This document shows positions 1 to 4,706 of a stretch of 9,082 bases of DNA, in pieces; the stretch's first letter is position 1, and every line of letters starts with the position of its first letter. This stretch comes from an uncultured Ruminiclostridium sp. (GTDB lineage: Bacteria; Bacillota; Clostridia; Oscillospirales; Ruminococcaceae), in assembly GCA_910585505.1 (NCBI GenBank), contig CAJUFF010000115.1, positions 1 through 9,082 on the forward strand, written 5' to 3'. The notes beneath the pieces were generated by a model that made no database searches, was not told where the DNA came from, and was given only the letters and a program-made list of their open reading frames with translations. Both the position numbers and the translations under genes were made by a program.

Positions 1-65
1 TCTTTTTGTTGGATTGCTATAATTCCCGATCAAAGTATAGACAAATTTTGTTGTCAATAGAGAAT
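1..65. other. Intergenic sequence, no gene recognised
   Basis: No coding sequence is seen here. A short inverted repeat (GACAA, 6-nt spacer, TTGTC, at 42-57) is present, and on the minus strand a TTGACA hexamer overlaps it at 52-57. No convincing -10 box lies at the right distance, so neither a promoter nor an operator is called. Confidence 0.4.
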
Positions 66-67
66 TA

Positions 68-226
68 GGGCTTGTTTGAAAAATCGAAAACGCCGTCTTT
101 TCGCCCCAAAACAGTCATCTTCTGCGTCAAAAAGCCTCGTCAAACTACGGTTGACTGCGTTTTCTTCCTTGAAGCTAACCATTTTGGGTCAAATATCCGT
201 CATTTCCTCTATTTTCAAACAAGCCC
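68..226. mobile_element. MITE-like palindromic element with TA flanks
   Basis: The ends are perfect inverted repeats: GGGCTTGTTTGAAAA at 68-82 and its complement at 212-226, bounded by TA on both sides (66-67 and 227-228). The arms keep pairing imperfectly inward (for example CCCCAAAAC near 105 against GTTAGC...TTTTGGG near 181), and the centre near 139-155 is a small GTCAAAC/GGTTGAC hairpin, so the whole unit could fold into one long hairpin. Short length, terminal inverted repeats, a TA dinucleotide duplication and no coding capacity fit a miniature element mobilised by an IS630/Tc1-mariner-type transposase; that family assignment is inference. The element starts 19 bp beyond the htpG stop codon and could slow transcription leaving htpG, but there is no T-tract, so it is not a classical terminator. 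Confidence 0.7.
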
Positions 227-245
227 TATAATACATTGTATTCTT

Positions 246-2165
246 TTATTTTGCCATTACTTTTGAAAGCTCCTCGCTGAAAGCAACGGGATCCTCTATC
301 GTCATTCCCTCAATAAGCATAGCCTGGGTATAAAGCAGATTGGAATAGGTTTTGAGCATTTCCTTGTCATTATCAAACAGATACTGAAGCTTGTCGAAGA
401 TGGGATGATCGGGGTTGATTTCCAGCACCTTATCCGCCTTAGCCTTATGATCGGTGGGCATTGAATTGAGCACTTTTTCCATTTCCACGGAAAGTGCGCC
501 GTCGCTGGTAATACATACCGGGTGAGATTTGAGCTTGCCGGTAAGCCTTACCGCAGCCACCTTGTCTCCCAATGCTTCCTTTATTGCTCCGCAAAGTTCC
601 TTGCTGCCGTCGTTCTTTTCCTTAAGCTCCTTCTTTTCCTCTTCCGTTTCAAGGTCAAGATCGCCGCTCTGTACGGACTTAAATTTCTTTTCCTTATAAT
701 CCGCCATCATTTGCAGGCAGAATTCGTCCACGTTATCTGTAAGATAAAGTATCTCGTAGCCCTTATCCTTTACGCTTTCGACTATGGGAAGCGCGTCTAT
801 TCTTTCAACGCTTTCTCCTGCTGCGTAATAGATACATTCCTGACCTTCCTTCATTCCCGTTACATATTCTTCAAGAGTAACGGGCTTCTTGTCCTTGCTT
901 GAGGTAAACATCAGCAAATCCTGAAGCAGTTCTTTGTTCATACCGTAGCCGTTGTATATTCCGAACTTAAGCTGAAGCCCGAAAGCTTTCCAGAATTCCT
1001 CGTATTTTTCCCTTTCATTATTGAGCATTTTCTTAAGCTCGTTCTTAATGGTTCTTTCAAGGGATCTTTCGATAAGCTTAAGCTGCCGATCGTGCTGGAG
1101 CATTTCACGGCTTATGTTGAGTGAAAGATCTTCGCTGTCCACCAAGCCCTTTACAAAGCTGAAATGATCGGGTAGCAGGTCGCCGCACTTGTCCATAATA
1201 AGTACGCCGTTGGAATAAAGCTGGAGCCCCTTTTCAAATTCCTTTGAATAATAGTCGTATGGCGCCTTTTTGGGGATAAACAAAAGCGCGGAATAGGTGG
1301 CGTTGCCCTCGGTCTTGCTGTGTATATGAGCGAGAGGTTCTGTGTAATCGTAGAATTTTTCCTGATAGAAGTTATTGTAATCCTCGTCCTTAAGCTCGCT
1401 TTTATTTTTTTTCCAGATTGGGATCATGCTGTTTAAGGTTTCGTCCTCGGTGTGTTCCTCATACTTTTCGGATTCGGGCGCATCTTCAGGTGCGTCCTCT
1501 TTTGGATGTCTATGAGTGACCTCCATTTTTATGGGATAGCGTATATAATCGGAATATTTTTTTACAAGGCTTCTGAGCTTGTATTCCGCCAAAAATTCTC
1601 CGTAATCCTCGTCCTCCGTGTCCTCTTTGAGGTAAAGCGTGATTTCGGTGCCGTGACCGTCTTTTTCACATTCTTCCACAGTGTAGCCGTCCACGCCTTC
1701 GCTGCTCCACAAATAAGCGTTTTCCGCACCGTAAGCTTTGGATTTTACGGTAACCTTTCCGGCAACCATAAAGGCGGAATAAAAGCCAACGCCGAATTGT
1801 CCGATGACCGAAACTTCCTCACTGTTAGGAGCGTTTTCCTCGGTTTTCATCGCTTCCTTAAATTTAAGAGAGCCGGATTGAGCGATAACGCCCAGATTGT
1901 TTTCCAGTTCCTCCTGCGTCATGCCTATTCCGTTGTCGGTAATGGTAAGAGTGCGGGCGTCCTTATCGGGAGTAAGCCTGACCTGAAAATCCCCGCGGTC
2001 GAGTCCGAGGTTTTCGTTTAAAGACTTGAAATAAAGCTTATCCATTGCGTCGCTGGCATTGGAAATAAGCTCGCGGATAAAAATCTCCTTATGGGTGTAG
2101 ATAGAGTTGATCATCATTTCCAGAAGTCTTTTGGATTCCGCTTTAAAAGCTTTTTTTGTTGACAT
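246..2165 (-). CDS. htpG: Molecular chaperone HtpG (bacterial Hsp90)
   Basis: ATP-dependent cytosolic chaperone that works as a homodimer on late folding and refolding of client proteins. The 639-residue product is close to the usual 610-640. The N-terminal GHKL ATPase domain shows the N-box (ELISNASDAMDKL, residues 32-44), the G1 motif DNGIGM (77-82), the flexible lid and GQFGVGFYSAF (122-132), and GTEIT (172-176). The middle domain carries LNISREMLQHD with the arginine expected to contact the ATP gamma-phosphate. The C-terminal dimerisation domain ends in AMLIEGMTIEDP...MAK without the eukaryotic MEEVD tail. The start at 2165 is chosen because MSTKKAFKAESKRLL is the conserved Hsp90 beginning and an AAGGAAG site lies 9 nt upstream; an in-frame extension to 2330 reads into an inserted repeat and is not believed. 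The gene appears monocistronic and HrcA-controlled. Confidence 0.97.
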   Translation of the reverse strand: MSTKKAFKAESKRLLEMMINSIYTHKEIFIRELISNASDAMDKLYFKSLNENLGLDRGDFQVRLTPDKDARTLTITDNGIGMTQEELENNLGVIAQSGSLKFKEAMKTEENAPNSEEVSVIGQFGVGFYSAFMVAGKVTVKSKAYGAENAYLWSSEGVDGYTVEECEKDGHGTEITLYLKEDTEDEDYGEFLAEYKLRSLVKKYSDYIRYPIKMEVTHRHPKEDAPEDAPESEKYEEHTEDETLNSMIPIWKKNKSELKDEDYNNFYQEKFYDYTEPLAHIHSKTEGNATYSALLFIPKKAPYDYYSKEFEKGLQLYSNGVLIMDKCGDLLPDHFSFVKGLVDSEDLSLNISREMLQHDRQLKLIERSLERTIKNELKKMLNNEREKYEEFWKAFGLQLKFGIYNGYGMNKELLQDLLMFTSSKDKKPVTLEEYVTGMKEGQECIYYAAGESVERIDALPIVESVKDKGYEILYLTDNVDEFCLQMMADYKEKKFKSVQSGDLDLETEEEKKELKEKNDGSKELCGAIKEALGDKVAAVRLTGKLKSHPVCITSDGALSVEMEKVLNSMPTDHKAKADKVLEINPDHPIFDKLQYLFDNDKEMLKTYSNLLYTQAMLIEGMTIEDPVAFSEELSKVMAK

Positions 2166-2174
2166 TTTTTGCCG

Positions 2175-2180
2175 CTTCCT
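2175..2180 (-). promoter_or_regulatory. Ribosome binding site that fixes the htpG start
   Basis: On the minus strand AGGAAG (within AAAGGAAGCGG) ends 9 nt before the ATG at 2165. No comparable site precedes the upstream in-frame ATG at 2330, so this site decides in favour of the shorter, conserved HtpG N-terminus. Confidence 0.75.
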
Positions 2181-2259
2181 TTCTTTTTGCTGTTTTTTTT
2201 TGTACATTTTTTGCGGAAACCTCGCCGAGTCTGCTTCGGCGGCGGTTATAAAGATATAA

Positions 2260-2431
2260 GGCAACACCGCGCAATGACCGCCTGACGGCTTTGCGTGTGG
2301 CTTGCTTGCATATTTTCCGTCAGCTTGCACAAATCCTCCTTGAAATACGCCGGTATTCCTGCGTCGGATTTATACAAGCTGACGAAAAATCTGACGGCGC
2401 AATCCACATACAATCATTGTGCGGTGTTGCC
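2260..2431. mobile_element. 172-bp MITE-like palindromic element in the htpG leader
   Basis: The terminal inverted repeats are 18 bp with one mismatch: GGCAACACCGCGCAATGA at 2260-2277 and its complement at 2414-2431. A second pair of arms, 2313-2336 and 2366-2389, matches at 21 of 24 positions, and a small AATAC/GTATT hairpin (2344-2357) sits at the centre. The tetranucleotide ATAA abuts both ends (2256-2259 and 2432-2435), a candidate target-site duplication. There is no transposase; the in-frame extension of the htpG reading frame through this DNA is fortuitous. The element lies wholly inside the transcribed 5' leader of htpG, between promoter and start codon, so its palindrome would be present as RNA. 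The parent IS family is not recognised. Confidence 0.7.
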
Positions 2432-2509
2432 ATAAATCATAGTGTCATACGGTAATGAAAATAGCCTTGTGCGTAGTATTTGCGTTTTTTAAAGAATATT
2501 TAACGGTTT

Positions 2510-2536
2510 TTAGCACTCTCTATTGTTGAGTGCTAA
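2510..2536. promoter_or_regulatory. CIRCE operator (HrcA binding site)
   Basis: TTAGCACTC at 2510-2518, a 9-nt spacer, and GAGTGCTAA at 2528-2536 match the CIRCE consensus at every arm position. CIRCE is bound by the heat-shock repressor HrcA, whose activity depends on GroEL in the well-studied cases. Here it begins 4 bp downstream of the htpG -10 box and covers the predicted transcription start, so it should repress htpG directly. In Bacillus subtilis htpG is not a CIRCE gene, so this is a regulon difference worth noting. Confidence 0.95.
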
Positions 2537-2540
2537 AAAT

Positions 2541-2568
2541 ATTATATCACTTTTTTCTGTCTTGTCAA
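2541..2568 (-). promoter_or_regulatory. Sigma-A promoter of htpG
   Basis: Read on the minus strand, TTGACA (2563-2568) and TATAAT (2541-2546) are separated by 16 nt. Both hexamers are consensus. Transcription should start near 2533-2535, inside the CIRCE operator, giving a leader of about 370 nt before the htpG start codon. Confidence 0.9.
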
Positions 2569-2669
2569 TGGGAAAATGTGAAAATTACTTGAAAAATGAA
2601 CAAACGACCAAAAAACGTTGAAAAAAATAATAACGCCAACGTACAATCAAGGCAATGCCATCAAACAAT
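2569..2669. other. AT-rich intergenic spacer
   Basis: A spacer between the htpG promoter and the terminator of the upstream minus-strand gene. No open reading frame, RNA gene or repeat is recognised in it. Confidence 0.4.
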
Positions 2670-2712
2670 TATAAAAATAAAAGCCCGACGAAAATAAAAA
2701 ATCACGTCGGGC
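2670..2712 (-). terminator. Rho-independent terminator of the S26-like gene
   Basis: On the minus strand GCCCGACG (2705-2712) and CGTCGGGC (2683-2690) form a perfect 8-bp GC-rich stem around a 14-nt A/T-rich loop, followed by a T-rich run (TTTTATTTTTAT). It begins about 10 bp after the stop codon of the upstream gene and should separate that transcript from htpG. Confidence 0.9.
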
Positions 2713-2722
2713 GGTAAACAAA

Positions 2723-3790
2723 TTATTTGCTTTTTTCAATGCTTTTTAAGATGTCGTCAATATCGTAGTGAGAATCGTCGCTTTCCTCCTGCAAAAGACT
2801 GTCAAGGCGACTCACGCGCGGAGCCAGCTTAGGCGGATTTCTTTTCGGAGGATCATAACGTCTTATTTCCTCCCGATCCGGACGCGGGGGAGGCTCGGCG
2901 GCTCTTCGCTGTTCGGGCTGCGCCTCGTCGGGACGGCGGAACATATTTCTGGTATCCGCCTCGTCAAATATAGCAGGCCGAGCAAACGACTCACGATCGT
3001 TTCGAGTAAACCGTTCACTGGAAGGTGGTACGTTTCGCTGCGGTTCGGGCTGTATTTGGGATGCTCTTTCGGGAAAAACGGCTCCGGCCAGATGCTTGGC
3101 TCTCGTTTCCTTTATAAGCTTATCAATATCTCTTTCGGAGACCGGAACGTGTTCCTCCTGCTTTGGCGAAGGAGCCTTTCGCGGTGGGGTAAACAAGCCC
3201 GCTTCCTCCATCAGGCGCTCCCTTTCATAAGAAAAAGCGGGGCGTTCTTCGGGGGGGATATAATCCTGCCGTGGGAGGTAGGTGGGTATATCGTCCTGTT
3301 TTTTCACCGTTTCAAACTCCGACTGAGAGTCTTTCCGCTTCATGGAAGCAATAAACTCAAAAACGATAAAAGCCGCACAGGGCAGCACTGCGATAAAGCA
3401 AACTCCGGCGGGGGACAGGGCAAAAGAAACAAGGCTGCCTAAAATATTGGAATAATAAATTCCTTTTCCTAAAATATGGCTCTGACCTATTATCATTTCC
3501 TCGTCCAGATCGTTTTTGATTTTAAAGGTATATACCCCGTCGTCAAGTTTAGCTTCCCTTACCTCTCCTATTCTGGTTTTTTCTTCGTCGTCGGAAAAAA
3601 TAATAATATTGCCCGGCGCAATATTTTCCGCGTCCTCCTGTTCGGTAATAAGGGCGGTTCCGTTTTTCAAAAGCGAAAACGCATCGGTTTCCACCAAGTA
3701 TATTCGGCGGGAAAAAATTTTCGGGGCGCTGTCGCCGCTGAAAATAATCGAAGCGATCAGCAGAAACGCCGCCGCCAAAAGCAAAATCAC
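2723..3790 (-). CDS. Membrane protein with degenerate signal peptidase I-like (S26) domain
   Basis: I do not recognise a named gene. Using the GTG at 3790 the product has 355 residues: a first TM segment (about 1-18), an external region of about 100 residues, a second TM (about 119-149), then a basic, Pro/Arg/Glu-rich tail of some 200 residues likely disordered and cytoplasmic, closing with an acidic DDSHYDIDDILKSIEKSK. The external part resembles SipW-type signal peptidases in order (IAPGNIIIF like xxGDIIxF, then TRIGEV like HRIxxI, then IIGQ), but TDAF stands where SGSM is expected and the His is Thr, so catalysis looks lost. The coordinates use the longest canonical start. That GTG lies inside the first TM and has no Shine-Dalgarno; a strong GAGGTG instead precedes an in-frame ATA at 3838, which would add KRNSKIFSAVFIAID and give a normal TM segment (371 residues). 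Own promoter and terminator. Confidence 0.8.
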   Translation of the reverse strand: MILLLAAAFLLIASIIFSGDSAPKIFSRRIYLVETDAFSLLKNGTALITEQEDAENIAPGNIIIFSDDEEKTRIGEVREAKLDDGVYTFKIKNDLDEEMIIGQSHILGKGIYYSNILGSLVSFALSPAGVCFIAVLPCAAFIVFEFIASMKRKDSQSEFETVKKQDDIPTYLPRQDYIPPEERPAFSYERERLMEEAGLFTPPRKAPSPKQEEHVPVSERDIDKLIKETRAKHLAGAVFPERASQIQPEPQRNVPPSSERFTRNDRESFARPAIFDEADTRNMFRRPDEAQPEQRRAAEPPPRPDREEIRRYDPPKRNPPKLAPRVSRLDSLLQEESDDSHYDIDDILKSIEKSK

Positions 3791-3846
3791 ATCGATAGCT
3801 ATAAATACCGCCGAAAAGATTTTAGAATTTCTTTTTATTTTTATTC

Positions 3847-3852
3847 ACCTCG
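3847..3852 (-). promoter_or_regulatory. Shine-Dalgarno GAGGTG pointing to an ATA codon
   Basis: On the minus strand GAGGTG (3847-3852) lies 8 nt before an in-frame ATA (3836-3838) that opens a Lys/Arg-rich leader running into the first TM segment of the S26-like protein. No ATG, GTG or TTG occurs in frame between this site and the GTG at 3790. It therefore suggests either a rare AUA start or a mutated ATG. Confidence 0.6.
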
Positions 3853-3855
3853 TTC

Positions 3856-3883
3856 TTGACAATTGCAAAAAAAATGGTATAAT
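3856..3883 (+). promoter_or_regulatory. Sigma-A promoter reading toward the tRNA-Thr locus
   Basis: TTGACA (3856-3861) and TATAAT (3878-3883) are both consensus, with a 16-nt spacer. The next plus-strand genes are the truncated and the intact tRNA-Thr copies, with no other promoter of this quality between, so this is the likely tRNA promoter, with transcription from about 3890. Confidence 0.8.
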
Positions 3884-3926
3884 ATCATTGTGGGTTTTTA
3901 ATACAGAAAATTATGGCGTCAGTGAT

Positions 3927-3955
3927 ATTGTACCACAAATCTAGTTTTATTGCAA
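3927..3955 (-). promoter_or_regulatory. Promoter of the S26-like membrane protein gene
   Basis: On the minus strand TTGCAA (3950-3955) and TACAAT (3927-3932) are separated by 17 nt. The start near 3920 would give a leader of about 80 nt to the GAGGTG site. It faces the plus-strand promoter at 3856-3883, so the two transcripts overlap head-on for about 30 bp. Confidence 0.65.
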
Positions 3956-3996
3956 GGGGATTGAGATTTTTTATTTTATTTACAATTATTTAATAT

Positions 3997-4045
3997 GCTA
4001 GTGTAGCTCAGTCGGTAGAGCAGCGCATTCGTAATGCGCAGGTCG
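3997..4045 (+). pseudogene. Truncated 5' copy of tRNA-Thr(CGU)
   Basis: These 49 nt equal the first 49 nt of the intact tRNA-Thr at 4181 except for one base (A instead of G at position 4). They hold the 5' acceptor strand, D arm and a complete anticodon arm with CGT. After 4045 the sequence diverges: there is no T arm, and no complement to the acceptor strand (CACTAGC) follows, so a mature tRNA cannot form. It lies directly downstream of the plus-strand promoter and would be co-transcribed with the real gene. Confidence 0.85.
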
Positions 4046-4180
4046 TGTGTGCTCGATAAGGGGACGCGGCGGCGGATCGCGGGTCTTGCAGATTTTTTTA
4101 CAGTTTAATGGGGCGGATAGGGTGAACATTTAGTTCCCTGTATCGGAATGGCAGTTTAGTCTGCCGGGAAAATTAAATAT
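4046..4180. other. Spacer between truncated and intact tRNA copies
   Basis: A 135-bp stretch, locally GC-rich at 4059-4085, with no open reading frame or recognisable RNA gene. A small GGCAG/CTGCC hairpin (4150-4165) lacks a T-tract and is not called a terminator. The last few bases (AAATAT before 4181) resemble the AATAT before the truncated copy. Confidence 0.4.
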
Positions 4181-4256
4181 GCTGGTGTAGCTCAGTCGGT
4201 AGAGCAGCGCATTCGTAATGCGCAGGTCGGGGGTTCGAGTCCGTTCACCAGCTCCA
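4181..4256 (+). tRNA. tRNA-Thr (anticodon CGU)
   Basis: A 76-nt cloverleaf with CCA encoded at 4254-4256. The acceptor strands GCTGGTG (4181-4187) and CACCAGC (4246-4252) pair fully, the discriminator is T, the D arm has AGCTCAGTCGGTAGAGC, and the anticodon stem GCGCA/TGCGC encloses TTCGTAA, so the anticodon is CGT, reading ACG (Thr). The T loop is TTCGAGT. The T stem GGGGG/CCGTT is weak: two G-U pairs and one G-G mismatch. Transcription probably comes from the promoter at 3856 and ends at the terminator at 4262. Confidence 0.93.
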
Positions 4257-4261
4257 AGTTG

Positions 4262-4309
4262 AAAGCTATATTTTTTTGCGAGTTGCATAAAGAATATAGC
4301 TTTTTCTTT
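4262..4309 (+). terminator. Terminator after tRNA-Thr
   Basis: AAAGCTATATT (4262-4272) and AATATAGCTTT (4293-4303) form a perfect 11-bp stem around a 20-nt loop, followed by TTTTTCTTTA. It starts 5 bp after the tRNA CCA end. The A-rich 5' side could also allow it to act on the opposite strand. Confidence 0.75.
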
Positions 4310-4349
4310 ACACAATAGCTAACCTCAGATCTAAACAGATTACAGCTTT

Positions 4350-4576
4350 ATGTTTAGAGAAAACAAAAAGAACAAATTTAGAATGGCGGCTTATCGTAAG
4401 ATAAGAACTAATAATGAAGAGCAGGAATCAAGTCTTGAAACACAAATTTCTTATTACAGAAAACTTATTGCAGAGAATGAGAACAGGCAATTTATGAAAA
4501 TCTAAGTCAACAGTGCTTTAGGAGCGTAAAAAAGCGTCTTAAATTCACGAAGATGGTAGAGGTTTGTAAATTCTAA
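4350..4576 (+). pseudogene. Decayed remnant of a large serine recombinase (N-terminal part)
   Basis: The first reading frame (4350-4505, 51 codons) contains MAAYRKIRTNNEEQESSLET and continues QISYYRKLIAENEN. This closely follows the N-terminus of resolvase-type integrases, usually VAAYCRVST(D/N)NEEQxSSxxxQ. The catalytic serine of CRVS is replaced: the motif reads RKIR, consistent with AGT to AGA. After the stop and a frame change, 4526-4573 encodes VKKRLKFTKMVEVCKF, matching the later KKRxxFxxMIExC segment of the same family, then stops again. The stretch in between that normally forms the start of the next strand is missing. The gene is therefore dead and deleted for most of its length. It lies beside tRNA-Thr and in front of the R-M genes, as expected for the scar of an integrated element. 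Identification is by motif memory, not by alignment. Confidence 0.75.
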
Positions 4577-4619
4577 TTGTCCATAAATATCAACTTGCAT
4601 AAAATTTCCAAGATTTCTA

Positions 4620-4648
4620 TTGAAAAATTTACACAAAAGGTGTATAAT
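4620..4648 (+). promoter_or_regulatory. Promoter of the restriction-modification operon
   Basis: TTGAAA (4620-4625) and TATAAT (4643-4648) with a 17-nt spacer lie about 60 bp before the methyltransferase start. A short inverted repeat TACAC-N5-GTGTA (4630-4644) overlaps the spacer and -10 box and could be an operator, but 5-bp arms are weak evidence. Confidence 0.7.
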
Positions 4649-4706
4649 TAATATGGTATAGTGTACTACAAAACATAGTTTGGTTTTTGATGAAGGAAGT
4701 GATATA

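Noticed and set aside
72..266. 64-codon plus-strand frame at the left edge
   Set aside because: It lies almost entirely in the palindromic MITE-like element and runs into the htpG end; no RBS.
1452..2021. 189-codon plus-strand frame, and the 522-902 frame, opposite htpG
   Set aside because: Antisense shadows of the highly conserved htpG coding sequence with no RBS or recognisable domain.
2166..2330. 55-residue N-terminal extension of HtpG from the ATG at 2330
   Set aside because: The extension reads through the MITE-like element and leader, lacks an RBS and has no counterpart in Hsp90 proteins; the conserved start with RBS is at 2165.
2768..3442. 224-codon plus-strand frame opposite the S26-like gene, plus overlapping frames at 3476-3944
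   Set aside because: They arise from the Pro/Arg/Glu-rich codons of the minus-strand gene; no promoter, RBS or domain.
3890..4180. Possible T-box riboswitch or other structured leader around the truncated tRNA
   Set aside because: No T-box sequence, specifier-loop architecture or downstream aminoacyl-tRNA synthetase gene; the similarity is simply to the tRNA itself.
4130..4315. 61-codon minus-strand reading frame containing GERTRTPDLRITNALLYRLSYTS
   Set aside because: It is the antisense translation of the tRNA-Thr gene, a well-known false protein in databases; no promoter or independent RBS supports it.
4655..4680. Possible controller-protein (C-box) operator GTATAGTGTACTAC upstream of the methylase
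   Set aside because: The symmetry is limited to four bases on each side, and no C-protein gene is present in the operon.
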